This document shows positions 32,272 to 42,705 of a stretch of DNA of 64,000 nucleotides, one piece after another. Source of the DNA: a bacterium. GTDB taxonomy: Bacteria; Zhuqueibacterota; QNDG01; JAFGCO01. The stretch covers positions 1-64,000 of the forward strand of contig JAFGCO010000011.1 in the NCBI GenBank assembly GCA_016932575.1. Reading direction: 5' to 3'. The position numbers and the translations under genes were made by a program. Position 1 is the stretch's first letter. The number at the start of each line of letters is the position of its first letter. The notes under the pieces are model-generated. The model had not been told where the DNA came from and made no database searches. It worked only from the letters and a program-made list of their open reading frames with translations.

Positions 32272-34251
32272 ATGAAAAAACTAACAAGCACATCATCGAT
32301 GAGAATATCGGCTGTCGCAGTCGCTTTCATTGCCATAGTCCTCAATGCATCCATAATGAACGAATCTGCTGATCTGGTGTTCATTAACGGAAAAATTATC
32401 ACAGTCGACGAGGATGATCATATTGTTCAGGCGGTTGCAGTGAAAGACAGCCTGATTTATGCAGTGGGAACCACAACAGAAATCATGACGCTTGTCGGGG
32501 ACTCAACGGAGGTGCGAAACCTCAAGGGCAAATGCATGACCCCCGGCATAATCGATGCCCACACCCATCTTATGTATTATGGTCAGGGCGAGATTGATTA
32601 TGTGAATTTGCGTCCCCCGGAAGTTCAAACCGTCGAAGATCTGGTCGCAAAAATTGAAGAACGTGTGAAAAGTATCGAACCCGGTGAATGGGTCATCGGA
32701 GACGGGTACTTTAAATTGGAGAAAATGCCGACGCGCTATGATCTGGATCCGGTGTCACCGGATAATCCTGTTTTTTTAAACAGTCTTGGCGGGCATTACG
32801 GCACCGCGAACAGCAAAGCACTGGAAATCGCCTGTATTGACTCCACCACTGAAGATCCTGTGGGGGGCATCATCCAAAGAGATTCAACCGGTGTCCCAAA
32901 CGGATTATTCTGGAATCATCCGGCAATGGATATGGTCAGACAATATATTCCTCCGCTTGATGAAACCGTTTTAACAGAATGCGTCCTCTATGCCCAGGAG
33001 AAATATTTAAATTACGGGATTACCAGTTTTCAGGATGTAAACTGCAGAGGCATTTCCCGATTAATGGGTTACGTACATGCTGTGGATTCTTTAAAAATAA
33101 GAGGATACTTATCTTTCACGATTGAAAAGTCAAGAGACGCGGCTTTCAGTATCGAGAATTTACAGCCCTATCAGGGCCCATGGCTGTCACTGATGAGTGA
33201 TAAATTCCTGCTGGATGGTCAGCCGCCAACATCATTTACTTATGATCCGCATTTGGGCCCCACCCATGATCTGCCCACATGGAATCCCGATACTTTAAAA
33301 AAGGTCGTGAAAGACCTGCATTGTGCCGGTCATCAAATCGCCATTCATGTGATGGGTGACGCTGCGATTGATCTGGCGCTCGATGCTATCGAAGAAGCAT
33401 TGAATGATACGCCGAAACCCGACCACCGTCATCGTCTCGAGCATGTCATGATACCCACAGAAGAAGCCATTCAGCGAATGGCACAATTGGGTGTTATTGC
33501 CTCACTGCAGCCTGCCGCCATTTATGCAAGCGGTGATTTCTATACAAAAATCTGGGGTGCCGAGACTGCAAGGCGATTGAAACCTTTACGGTCTCTGCTG
33601 GATGCCGGAATTCATATCGCATTGGGAACCGATTATCCGACTGTTCCGCGTTTGCATCCGAAATATACTTTATGGGCCTGTCTTGCCCGAAGAACTTCAA
33701 GCGGCATCACAATCGCTCCTGAAGAGAGCATTACCATTCAGGAAGCCTTGCGCGCACATACCATGGGCTCGGCTTATGCCGCCTTTGAAGAGGATGTCAA
33801 AGGATCGATTGAAGTGGGTAAATATGCCGATATGACAATCTGGTCGGATGATCTTTATTCGGTTCCGGTCAGCGAGATCCCGAATTTATGGATAAGGGGT
33901 GTGGTTGTCGGGGGAACTGTTTATGATAATGTGAATGCCTCTGTGGAAGACAATAGAAAAGCAAATCTCCCTGAAAATATCCAATTATATTATAACTATC
34001 CCAATCCTTTTAATCCATCGACCAATATTGTTTATAATCTTGTAAAACCCGGGCATACAAGTTTAAAGATTTATAACGCTGTTGGACAATGTGTTCGAAC
34101 TCTCGTGAATCATATCCAGTTGCCGGGTAAATATATTGTCACATGGGACAGCCTGGATAATGACGGGAAAAATGTCCCTTCAGGACAGTATTATTTTCAG
34201 CTGGCGCAGGGAGATCATATCATTATTAAAAAAGCACTTCTTCTAAAATAA
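32272..34251 (+). CDS. Secreted amidohydrolase (YtcJ/amidohydrolase-3 family) with T9SS tail
   Basis: 659 residues from ATG 32272 (GAAAGGGA upstream), with signal peptide about 1-27. Amidohydrolase_3 features: IDAHTHL with metal ligands His97 and His99, GDGYFKLEKMPTRYDLD, HVMGDAAIDLAL, HRLEHVMI, and GTDYPTVP with the late Asp. A Lys or carboxylate bridge is not obvious, as in other YtcJ-like enzymes. Residues about 565-659 form a T9SS tail (NYPNPFNPSTNIVYNLV, PSGQYYFQLAQG). YtcJ-type enzymes are usually unfused; surface export suggests hydrolysis of an extracellular amide, but the substrate is unknown. Confidence 0.85.
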   Translation: MKKLTSTSSMRISAVAVAFIAIVLNASIMNESADLVFINGKIITVDEDDHIVQAVAVKDSLIYAVGTTTEIMTLVGDSTEVRNLKGKCMTPGIIDAHTHLMYYGQGEIDYVNLRPPEVQTVEDLVAKIEERVKSIEPGEWVIGDGYFKLEKMPTRYDLDPVSPDNPVFLNSLGGHYGTANSKALEIACIDSTTEDPVGGIIQRDSTGVPNGLFWNHPAMDMVRQYIPPLDETVLTECVLYAQEKYLNYGITSFQDVNCRGISRLMGYVHAVDSLKIRGYLSFTIEKSRDAAFSIENLQPYQGPWLSLMSDKFLLDGQPPTSFTYDPHLGPTHDLPTWNPDTLKKVVKDLHCAGHQIAIHVMGDAAIDLALDAIEEALNDTPKPDHRHRLEHVMIPTEEAIQRMAQLGVIASLQPAAIYASGDFYTKIWGAETARRLKPLRSLLDAGIHIALGTDYPTVPRLHPKYTLWACLARRTSSGITIAPEESITIQEALRAHTMGSAYAAFEEDVKGSIEVGKYADMTIWSDDLYSVPVSEIPNLWIRGVVVGGTVYDNVNASVEDNRKANLPENIQLYYNYPNPFNPSTNIVYNLVKPGHTSLKIYNAVGQCVRTLVNHIQLPGKYIVTWDSLDNDGKNVPSGQYYFQLAQGDHIIIKKALLLK

Positions 34252-34302
34252 GAAAAATGTGGACGATAAAACACCGCAGAATATTTTGAAAGGAGGCTCT
34301 AA

Positions 34303-34638
34303 ATGTCAAAATTAATTAAGGTCAGCGTGGTCTTAATGCTGATCATGGCTTTATTCCGAATCTTTGCGAGCATTCAAATGGTTTTAAGCGGTGAGAAGGA
34401 ATTGGATTCAGGCATTCTGTTCGCCCTCAATGCGATTGCCGTTATCGGTATCACACTGGGAGCTTATCAAAAAGGAGAAAAATGGGCCTGGTGGACTTTG
34501 CTTGTCATTGTGATGACGCCCCCCATCTATTGCATTTTTGCCCACGGATGGCTGGCCTGGAATATTATCGGATTGGTACTGTCAACGCTCCCAATCGTCA
34601 TACCGGCAAAGGCCATTCTTTGTTCAAAGCGAACCTGA
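34303..34638 (+). CDS. Small four-helix membrane protein of unknown function
   Basis: 111 residues with AAGGAGG before ATG 34303. Four hydrophobic segments lie at about 5-27, 38-57, 64-83 and 86-104, and the C-terminus is basic (CSKRT). I do not recognise the family. It follows the amidohydrolase by 51 bp on the same strand and could be co-transcribed. There are no motifs beyond membrane helices. Confidence 0.6.
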   Translation: MSKLIKVSVVLMLIMALFRIFASIQMVLSGEKELDSGILFALNAIAVIGITLGAYQKGEKWAWWTLLVIVMTPPIYCIFAHGWLAWNIIGLVLSTLPIVIPAKAILCSKRT

Positions 34639-34794
34639 CTCCTCCTGTTATAAAGCGATAGGGACAAGACTGAATAAACGGACAACGAACTCACAATGGT
34701 TTTTCAGCACAACCCAGAGTTGAGTGACAAGCGGAAGCCGGTCCTGCGCAGCATGGCTCCTTAATTCCCCTGTCACCGGCATACATCCGGAAGC

Positions 34795-36906
34795 TTAATC
34801 AACTACAGTCACACTCTTCTCGAGCACAATCTCCTGCGATGACTTTCCGATCATAATCGCAAACACGCCCGGCTCCACGGTCCAGTCTTTAAGATCCGGA
34901 TGCCAGAATGCGAATGCATCTTTGCCAAGTTCAAAAAAGAGGGTTTGCCTCTCTCCGGGCTGAAGACAGACTTTCGCAAATGCCTTCAGCTCTTTTTCAG
35001 GACGGGGCAGCGAACATGCTTCATCCCTCACATAAAGCTGAACGGTTTCTGCGCCTTCCCTGCCTCCGATGTTTTTAATCTGCACAGAAACACGGACGGG
35101 TGTGTCTGTCTTGACTTGTACCTCCGGAATATCAAGATTGGTGTATTCAAACTGTGTATACGACAATCCATGACCGAATGGATACAAGGGCGCAATTTTC
35201 TTGTGCTCATACCATCGGTATCCGATAAAAATATCTTCTTTATAATCCACATCATACACCGGATGTTCATACTCTTTCTCTCTGGGCCAGTCATGATAAA
35301 GCTGCTCACCCTCCGGGATGTATCCATACCCCGGCGAATCTTCAAACCGTTTCTCGATGGTAATGGGCAGTTTGCCTGAAGGATTGGTTTTGCCTGATAA
35401 AATTTCAGCTAACGCGACATTGCCGATCTGGCCTTTGTACCAGGTGTGCAAAATGGCGCCCGCCCGCGCCTGCCACGGGCTCATATTGATTCCACCTCCC
35501 GAATGCACAATCACGACAGATTTGGGATTATGATCAAGGCAATAAATGATAAATTGATTGGTCGAATCTGGCAGATCAAAGGGTCTGTCCCATCCTTCAC
35601 TGTCGCTGGTACCGGTATTGACAAGAACCATATCCGCCTCTTCTATCACTTTTTCAGTGGGATTGGGATCATAAATAATCTTGTCGCCGAATTCTCCTTT
35701 CAGGGCTTCGAGCACCGTAACCGTATTGTATCCTTCCACATATGCGGAACCACCGCCCGTTGCGTTCTTCGTAACATATTCTCCTGTTATCAGAATCCGC
35801 CTTACGGTTTTTAACGGAATGGGAAGCATATCCTCGTTTTTCAGCAGTACAATCCCTTCACGTGCAGTTTGCAGTGCAATTTTCTCATGTTCCGGAAATT
35901 GTTCATCATAGCTGTGATCCACCGGAAGCCGGTTATATATCCCCATAGCAAAAAGTGTTGTTAAAATGGAGGATGCCATACGATCGATATCAGATTCTTC
36001 GATTTTACCTGCATTCAGCAGGTCCTTTGCACCTTGAACCGCTTTGGGACCTGGCATCTCAAGATCCTGGCCCGATTCGATCACTTTCTCTCCGTCCCAG
36101 ACTGACCACCAGTCGGTCATGACCATCCATCTGAAACCGAGTTTATTACGGAGAACATCATGAATCACATCCCTGCTCTGTCCTGACCATTCCCCATTTA
36201 CCAAATTATACGAGGTCATGACCGCCATGGCTCCGGCCTCAATACCTGCCCTGAATCCCTGTGTGTAGAGTTCATGCAGCGCACGTTCACTGACTACAGA
36301 ATTGGACCTGCGTCGAAAAAAATCCGTATTATTTGCCACAAAATGTTTCAGCGTGCCGATCGTACCCGTGGACTGCAATCCTGAAATGTAGTTCCTGATC
36401 ATTTGAGACACGAGAAAGGGATCTTCACCAAAATACTCGAAATTCCTTCCGCACTGGGAAATCCGGTACAGGTTGAGTCCCGGCCCCAAAAGCACGGACA
36501 CACCTCCCAGGCGGCATTCCTCACCCACGGCTTTGGCATACTGATAAGCCAGTTCTGTGTTCCATGTGGCAGCCAGTAAAAGCGGACACGGAAATGCTGT
36601 CGATCTCTCCATGGGTTCAATTTCAAAGGTTTGATCCCGATATGTATTCCTGATATGCACACCCTGGGTGGCATCCGCCATGTACAGGTCGGGAAAACCA
36701 AACCGCTCCAGTCCATGAATAAAAAAATGATTGACTCCTCCGATTATGCTGAGCTTCTCATCAAGTGTCAGCTGCTGTACAATGGAATCTGCCCGCTCTG
36801 AAGCGGCCTCAAAAGAAACTGCGGGTGTAAATGATTTTTCCATGCTGAATAGAGCTCCGGTTAAAATGGTTGATTGTAAAAACAGAATTTTCAAGAAATC
36901 TTTCAT
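34795..36906 (-). CDS. GH3 beta-glucosidase (BglX-like), exported
   Basis: 703 residues from ATG 36906, chosen because AGGAGA lies just upstream; the frame is open to 36969. The signal peptide is about 1-22. The GH3 N-domain has LGPGLNLYRI, GRNFEYFGEDP, LKHFVANN and nucleophile Asp265 in VMTDWW. The C-domain follows (ILITGE, VNTGTSDSEG), then a fibronectin-III-like domain (YPFGHGLSYTQFEYT to PGVFAIMIG). It releases terminal beta-linked glucose from oligosaccharides in the periplasm or outside, and would finish degradation started by the GH9 enzyme. It is divergent from the downstream aldo/keto reductase and monocistronic. Confidence 0.92.
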   Translation of the reverse strand: MKDFLKILFLQSTILTGALFSMEKSFTPAVSFEAASERADSIVQQLTLDEKLSIIGGVNHFFIHGLERFGFPDLYMADATQGVHIRNTYRDQTFEIEPMERSTAFPCPLLLAATWNTELAYQYAKAVGEECRLGGVSVLLGPGLNLYRISQCGRNFEYFGEDPFLVSQMIRNYISGLQSTGTIGTLKHFVANNTDFFRRRSNSVVSERALHELYTQGFRAGIEAGAMAVMTSYNLVNGEWSGQSRDVIHDVLRNKLGFRWMVMTDWWSVWDGEKVIESGQDLEMPGPKAVQGAKDLLNAGKIEESDIDRMASSILTTLFAMGIYNRLPVDHSYDEQFPEHEKIALQTAREGIVLLKNEDMLPIPLKTVRRILITGEYVTKNATGGGSAYVEGYNTVTVLEALKGEFGDKIIYDPNPTEKVIEEADMVLVNTGTSDSEGWDRPFDLPDSTNQFIIYCLDHNPKSVVIVHSGGGINMSPWQARAGAILHTWYKGQIGNVALAEILSGKTNPSGKLPITIEKRFEDSPGYGYIPEGEQLYHDWPREKEYEHPVYDVDYKEDIFIGYRWYEHKKIAPLYPFGHGLSYTQFEYTNLDIPEVQVKTDTPVRVSVQIKNIGGREGAETVQLYVRDEACSLPRPEKELKAFAKVCLQPGERQTLFFELGKDAFAFWHPDLKDWTVEPGVFAIMIGKSSQEIVLEKSVTVVD

Positions 36907-37205
36907 GGCATTCTCCTGCAATAATAACAGTTTTTTAAGATATGAATATTTTTTACCGGTTTCAAGCAAAAGGTAACAACCGGTTGGCCAATCCTGTAAA
37001 TTTTATTTGGAATAATCACTAATGCCTGATTTAAAATATACTGGTTTTAAAAAAATAAATTCTTATCTTTTATAAAAAGGCGGCTTTGTTGATTATATGG
37101 TTTTCAAAACAAATAAAAGGCGATGTTTTTAAAGCAATAAGAGCAAACCCGGATAAGCTTTCGCAATGCCAATAAATTTACATCGATTCAAGAGGAGGTT
37201 CATAA

Positions 37206-38189
37206 ATGCAGTATAGAGAGCTCGGCCGTACAGGCTGGAAAGTATCCAGCATCAGCTTTGGATCCTGGGCTATCGGCAGTGCCTGGGGACCTGTAAAAGA
37301 TGAAGAATCCTTGGCAGCCCTGCACCGGGCTGTAGAACTTGGCGTTAACTTTTTTGATACAGCTGATGTTTACGGTGATGGCCGCAGCGAACGGCTGCTG
37401 GCTCAACTTCGCAGGGATCACGGTAAAACCTTTTATATTGCCACCAAGGCAGGACGAAGGCTGGATCCTCATCTCGCAGACGGCTATAACCGGGAAAACC
37501 TCACTGCGTTTGTAGAGCGCAGCCTAAAAAATCTGAATACAGAAACCATTGATTTGCTTCAGCTTCACTGCCCGCCGACCGATGTTTATTACAGACCTGA
37601 AGTATTCGGCATACTCGATGGTCTTATGAATGCAGGAAAAATCCGCTACTATGGTGTGAGCGTGGAAAAAGTGGAAGAAGCGCTTAAAGCTATAGAATTT
37701 CCCAATGTGCAAACCGTGCAAATCATTTTTAATATATTCCGTCACCGTCCCGCAGAACTGCTTTTTGAGCAGACAAAAAAGCGAAAGGTGGGTATTCTAG
37801 CACGGGTGCCGTTGGCCTCCGGCATGCTGACAGGCAAGCTCAAACCGGATACCCTGTTCGCATCGGATGACCATCGTGCGTTTAACCGCTCAGGAGAAGC
37901 GTTTGATCGCGGAGAAACCTTTTCAGGAGTTGATTATGAAACGGGTCTCAAAGCAGTTGAAGAGCTGAAATCCGTTTGTCCACAGGGAATGAGTCTGGTA
38001 CAGTTCGCCCTGCGCTGGATTCTGATGTCTGATGCTGTAACCTGCGCCATTCCAGGTGCAAAGCGTGTGTCGCAGGTTGAGGAAAACCTGGCCGCAGCAG
38101 ATCTTTCACCCCTATCTGAAGAGACCATGACACGGGTACGATCCATCTATGAGCACCAAATCTCCGGATTTGTTCACCAATACTGGTAA
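37206..38189 (+). CDS. Aldo/keto reductase
   Basis: 327 residues, strong GAGGAGG before ATG 37206. The complete catalytic tetrad of the family is present: Asp51, Tyr56 (FFDTADVYGDG), Lys81 (IATKAGR) and His121 (LLQLHCPP). The NADP-binding end ITCAIPGAK-like segment reads VTCAIPGAKRVSQVEENLAA. It reduces aldehydes or ketones, or oxidises sugars, with NAD(P)H in the cytoplasm; the substrate cannot be read from sequence. It is monocistronic with no signal peptide. Confidence 0.9.
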   Translation: MQYRELGRTGWKVSSISFGSWAIGSAWGPVKDEESLAALHRAVELGVNFFDTADVYGDGRSERLLAQLRRDHGKTFYIATKAGRRLDPHLADGYNRENLTAFVERSLKNLNTETIDLLQLHCPPTDVYYRPEVFGILDGLMNAGKIRYYGVSVEKVEEALKAIEFPNVQTVQIIFNIFRHRPAELLFEQTKKRKVGILARVPLASGMLTGKLKPDTLFASDDHRAFNRSGEAFDRGETFSGVDYETGLKAVEELKSVCPQGMSLVQFALRWILMSDAVTCAIPGAKRVSQVEENLAAADLSPLSEETMTRVRSIYEHQISGFVHQYW

Positions 38190-38424
38190 ATTTGATTTTA
38201 TGTGAAACAAGGAGAATAAAATATAAACTGCGCCATCTGTGAAACTCCAAATTTTGTCAGCAATGGCCCGTTTTTAAATAATAATCAAATTTTAAAACCT
38301 GTTTCCTCAATACTTATGCAATGATTTAACATTTTTTCAGAAATTTTAAAGAGATTTCTTGAAATTTCAATAATTGCTCAATATATTGGAACTATATACA
38401 GTCCGAACGAAACAAGGTGTTTGC

Positions 38425-41043
38425 ATGCAAAATGCCAGTATCCTGATCGTTGAAGATGAAGTGATTATCGCCTATGATCTTCAGCAAAAGCTGCAAACGT
38501 TGGGTTATCAGGTTCCCGATATATGCACCTCTGGTGAAGAAGCTATAGAAAGCACAAACAAACATCTGCCGGATCTCATTCTTATGGATATCCGGCTTCA
38601 TGGAAATATGTCAGGAATCGAAGCCGTCGAACAGATCCAAAAACAACACGACATGCCCATCATATACCTGACTGCTCATACGGACACATCCACCCTTGAA
38701 AAAGCAAAGCATACACGGCCTGAGGGGTACCTTGTCAAGCCTATTGATGACGAACAATCCATTTACGGCCCAATAGAAATCGCATTACACAAACATCAGA
38801 TGGAAACCATTCTCAAGGAAAGGGAATCCTGGTTCGCTTCAACTCTGCAAAGCATTGAAGATGCAGTTATTACCATCGATCATCTGGGAAATATTACTGT
38901 AATGAATCCCAAAGCCCAAATGATGACAGGCTATTCAAAATCACCCTCTCCTGAACAAAGCATCGATGAAATTATCCCTCTGTCGTTAAATAAAAAATCC
39001 ATATATATCTCCAGGTGGATGCAGGAAACCATCAAGACCGGTCAATCCATCAATCTTCCGGATAACACACTCCTTCATAACCTGAATGGAACCGTTTTTA
39101 ATATCGAAGGCACAATTACTCCAATCTTCTCACCAAAAAACGAGGTGTTGGGCGCGGTTTTTTCCTTTCGAAATATCACTGAAAGAAAAAAAATGGAAGA
39201 CCGGCTTCGAATGACCCAGTATTCTCTGAATCATGTCGGTGAAGGCGCTTTCTGGATACGAAAGGATGCTACTTTTGCCGCTGTGAATGAAACCGCCTGT
39301 AAAATGCTGGCTTATACTCGTGAGAGATTACTTCAAAAAACAATTGTTGACATAGACAGTAATCTAAGCTTGAAGCGTTGGAATTTATATTGGGAGACGT
39401 TAAAGGAAAAACAGCATCATATTTTCGAGACAACACTATTCACAAGAGACGGCCGAAAATTGCCTGTGGAAATCATTGGCAACTATCTGGAATATAATGA
39501 GGTCGAATACAATTTTGCAATTGTCCGCGATATTACGGAAAGAATCATTAATATAAAGGCACTGCAGGAAAGTAAACGAAAGCTCAGTTTATTCGCACGG
39601 AATTTCAGGGGGATCGCTTATCAGGTACAGGCCAAAGGCGAGCATGAATATATTATTTCACATCTTGAAGGCGATCTGGAACGTATCACAGGTTATCCCT
39701 CTGAACTGTTTCACTCGGGAGAAATGCATTGGAATCAACTTATTCATCCGGATGATCTCGACAAAGTGCTTTCAGAAGACAAAAAGATGATCACCATATC
39801 AGACTATACAGCTGATAATGAATATCGGATCATTAAAAAGGATAAAAGTATCCGTTGGGTCAGAGATATTGCCCGTATCATTGAAACGGAAAAGAATCTG
39901 ATCTATCAAGGTTCGATTTTTGATATCACCGAACGTGTACAAGCGGAACAGGCGCTCAGAGAAAGTGAAGAAAAATATCGAAGTCTCGTCGAACTGGCAA
40001 GTGATGGCATTCTCATTGTTCATCAGGGATGGATTCGTTTCGCAAATAACAGGCTAATCTCAATGTTCGATCTTCCGGCCAGCAAAGTGCTGAATACCCG
40101 ATGGCTGGATCATGTTATTCCTGAAGACAAATCCATAGTAACAAAATACTTTAAAAATCAAATGCATAATAAAGAGATAACAGAAACCTTCGAGATTCAA
40201 ATCTATCTTCGCAACAATCAAATACTGCCTGTCGAAATCAGTATGGGACATATCCCATTCCATGAAGAAAAAGCATATTTGGTCTTTGTCCGTGATATTC
40301 GCGAACGGAAGAAAGCAGAATTGGCCATGCAGCAGGCCCAACGCACGTATCATCTGGCTTCATTGGGAACTCTGGCTGCCGGCATTTCTCATGAAATCAA
40401 TCAGCCGCTGACAGCGCTGAAAGTTAAAGTGGACGGCCTGCTCTATTGGGGAAAAGAAAATCCTGATATTTTACAAAGAAATTTAAAGAGCAATTTGCAT
40501 TTTATCTCAGAGCAGGCAGAAGAAATCAATAAGATCATCAAACACATGCGCTCGCTTATCTATCAGGAAAAAGGTCCCTTAACCAAAATCCATATCAATC
40601 AGGTTATCCAAAAAGCCTGCCGTTTTGTGGAGCAGAGACTTTCCTCTCATGGCATTGTTCTCAATCTCAGATTAACCCCGCGAGATCCAAGCGTTCTCGC
40701 CATTGAAACGCCTTTGGAACAGATTGTATTAAATCTCATCACCAACGCCCTTAACGCATTGAATCGTACCGATCTGAATGAGAAAATCATCGAAATACAG
40801 ACACAGCGCAGGCATGGTTATTGTTTTATCCATGTCAGGGATAACGGCCCCGGCATCCCGGAAGACAACATGAACCGGATTTTTGATCCATTATTTACAA
40901 CGGAAAAAAATGGAAAAGGCATGGGACTGGGCCTTGCCATTGTGGAAGAATTGCTAAGACAATTCAAGGGATCTATTAAGGCAAAAAATCAGACAACAGG
41001 TGGCGCTCAAATGACCGTACAGATACCATTAATTAATGAATAA
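38425..41043 (+). CDS. REC-PAS(x4)-histidine kinase
   Basis: 872 residues from ATG 38425 with AAGGTG upstream (the frame is open from TTG 38374). The N-terminal receiver has Asp55 (LILMDIRL). Four PAS/PAC units follow, each ending in a D/NITER- or DIRER-like PAC motif (about 130-275, 276-400, 410-525 and 535-645). HisKA carries GISHEINQPLTALK with the phosphoacceptor His, then HATPase_c (NLITNALNAL, DNGPGIP, GMGLGLAIVEELL). It is soluble, so it senses internal or relayed signals. It overlaps the downstream NtrC-type regulator gene, which is its probable partner. Confidence 0.9.
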   Translation: MQNASILIVEDEVIIAYDLQQKLQTLGYQVPDICTSGEEAIESTNKHLPDLILMDIRLHGNMSGIEAVEQIQKQHDMPIIYLTAHTDTSTLEKAKHTRPEGYLVKPIDDEQSIYGPIEIALHKHQMETILKERESWFASTLQSIEDAVITIDHLGNITVMNPKAQMMTGYSKSPSPEQSIDEIIPLSLNKKSIYISRWMQETIKTGQSINLPDNTLLHNLNGTVFNIEGTITPIFSPKNEVLGAVFSFRNITERKKMEDRLRMTQYSLNHVGEGAFWIRKDATFAAVNETACKMLAYTRERLLQKTIVDIDSNLSLKRWNLYWETLKEKQHHIFETTLFTRDGRKLPVEIIGNYLEYNEVEYNFAIVRDITERIINIKALQESKRKLSLFARNFRGIAYQVQAKGEHEYIISHLEGDLERITGYPSELFHSGEMHWNQLIHPDDLDKVLSEDKKMITISDYTADNEYRIIKKDKSIRWVRDIARIIETEKNLIYQGSIFDITERVQAEQALRESEEKYRSLVELASDGILIVHQGWIRFANNRLISMFDLPASKVLNTRWLDHVIPEDKSIVTKYFKNQMHNKEITETFEIQIYLRNNQILPVEISMGHIPFHEEKAYLVFVRDIRERKKAELAMQQAQRTYHLASLGTLAAGISHEINQPLTALKVKVDGLLYWGKENPDILQRNLKSNLHFISEQAEEINKIIKHMRSLIYQEKGPLTKIHINQVIQKACRFVEQRLSSHGIVLNLRLTPRDPSVLAIETPLEQIVLNLITNALNALNRTDLNEKIIEIQTQRRHGYCFIHVRDNGPGIPEDNMNRIFDPLFTTEKNGKGMGLGLAIVEELLRQFKGSIKAKNQTTGGAQMTVQIPLINE

Positions 41044-41053
41044 TGGTGGCATA

Positions 41054-42499
41054 ATGATGCATATTTTACTGGTTGAAGACAACACAGGAGTCCGGGAAAG
41101 TCTGGTCGAATTACTCCAGAATCTCGGCTATCAGATCACAAGCTGTGAAAATGGAAAAATTGCCATGGACATCCTCAATCAGTCGGATATTAATGTGGTC
41201 CTGTCTGACATCATGATGCCGGTAATGAATGGACATCAATTACTGAAAAATGTTAAAGACAAGGATTCGTTAAAACATATTGAAGTCATCTTATTTACAG
41301 GACATGGAGACGTGAAAAGCGCTGTGGAAGCCATGCGTGACGGCGCATACGATTATTTGGTCAAACCGGTGAATGTTGAGGAATTGGACGTGGTTTTAAA
41401 ACGGCTGAATGATCTTTTTCAATTAAAAACAGACCATGAAAAACTCAGCCATCATTTTAAGGAAGAAGTTCAAAAAGCCACGCAGGAAATTGAGAATGAA
41501 TTAATTGCCATTCGCAAGGCATTTGCACGGGAAATTGGCACAGTTGAAATTGGTATTTTTTCAAAATCCATGAAACAGGTTTTCGGACGCGCAGAAAAAC
41601 TGCATCAGAATCCCGACATTCCTGTACTCATTGAAGGAGAAACAGGGACTGGAAAAGAGCTGGTGGCTCATTTCATCCATTATGGGCATGGCGATGTGGT
41701 CGCTCCTTTTGTGGGATTAAACTGTGCGGCACTCAGCGCCAATTTATTTGAAAGCGAGCTGTTCGGTTACGAACCCGGTGCATTTACCGGAGGCAGCCCC
41801 AGGGGTCAAAAAGGCAAACTGGAACTAAGCGGGAATGGTTCTCTTTTCCTGGATGAAATTACGGAAATGCCGGCTGAGCACCAGGCCAAGTTGTTACGGG
41901 TAATTCAGGAACGGGAATTTTTCCGTGTGGGGGGGTTAAAAAAAAAGGAAGCCAAAGCCAGGTTCATTTGCGCAACGAACCGGAATGTAAAAGAAGCCGT
42001 TAAAAACGGCTCTTTTCGTCAGGATCTATACTTCCGGTTGAATATCGGACATATCCGTATTCCTCCGCTGAGAGAGCGTCCGGAATCTATTTTACCAATG
42101 GCTCTTTTATTTTTGAAACAACTGACAAAGCAGAAAGCCACACATTTCCAGAAAATTTCTCAAAAAGCCAGTGAGATGCTTCAAAAGTATCATTGGCCGG
42201 GCAATGTACGTGAGTTAAAAAATCTGATCGAACGCATTGTTCTGTACTGGGATGACGAAGAAATCCGGCCAACTCATGTTCGTGCCTGCCTTGAAAGTAT
42301 CCCAAGCCCTTATATGTCCAATAAAATAAACGAAATCCCTGAAGAATTCCAAATGCCCGGAAACCGTATGGATTTAAATAAACATGTATTGACCCTGGTA
42401 AAAAAGGCCCTGGATATGCATCAGGGCAATCAAACGCAGACCGCCCAGTATCTTGGAATTTCTGTCCGCGTCTTGCATACATATATGAAAAAATTATAA
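41054..42499 (+). CDS. NtrC-type sigma-54-dependent response regulator
   Basis: About 481 residues; ATG 41054 is preferred over ATG 41036, which overlaps the kinase gene. The receiver (LLVEDN, VVLSDIMMP, LVKP) is followed by an AAA+ domain with Walker A GETGTGKE, the sigma-54 contact loop GAFTGG (GAFTGA-like), Walker B GSLFLDEI, and the R-finger region. A Fis-type helix-turn-helix ends the protein (QTQTAQYLGISVRVLHTYMK). It activates sigma-54 promoters by ATP hydrolysis after phosphorylation. A sigma-54 promoter lies 207 bp after its stop, ahead of the chemosensory operon, with a 30-bp dyad between them. Confidence 0.92.
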   Translation: MMHILLVEDNTGVRESLVELLQNLGYQITSCENGKIAMDILNQSDINVVLSDIMMPVMNGHQLLKNVKDKDSLKHIEVILFTGHGDVKSAVEAMRDGAYDYLVKPVNVEELDVVLKRLNDLFQLKTDHEKLSHHFKEEVQKATQEIENELIAIRKAFAREIGTVEIGIFSKSMKQVFGRAEKLHQNPDIPVLIEGETGTGKELVAHFIHYGHGDVVAPFVGLNCAALSANLFESELFGYEPGAFTGGSPRGQKGKLELSGNGSLFLDEITEMPAEHQAKLLRVIQEREFFRVGGLKKKEAKARFICATNRNVKEAVKNGSFRQDLYFRLNIGHIRIPPLRERPESILPMALLFLKQLTKQKATHFQKISQKASEMLQKYHWPGNVRELKNLIERIVLYWDDEEIRPTHVRACLESIPSPYMSNKINEIPEEFQMPGNRMDLNKHVLTLVKKALDMHQGNQTQTAQYLGISVRVLHTYMKKL

Positions 42500-42565
42500 A
42501 AATCAAATAAAAAACTTCGGGTTCCATAAAAGACAACACTCTATCTGAATAAGCAGGTTGCGCCA

Positions 42566-42595
42566 ATTGACAAATCCGTATACCAATCTGTCAAT
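42566..42595 (+). promoter_or_regulatory. Candidate enhancer (activator-binding dyad)
   Basis: ATTGACA (42566-42572) and TGTCAAT (42589-42595) form a perfect 7-bp inverted repeat separated by 16 bp with GTATAC at the centre; 24 of 30 positions are symmetric. It lies about 125 bp upstream of the sigma-54 -24 box, the usual distance for an NtrC-type activator site, and directly after the gene of such an activator. Confidence 0.5.
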
Positions 42596-42705
42596 CCATG
42601 AAATTTCCACGTATTTCTTTATCATAATTTCTTTCAATTAAATAATCATTTTATTTCAATTTAATTAATAATTTATATAAGCTCCCGGTCGGAAAGAATT
42701 CAACC

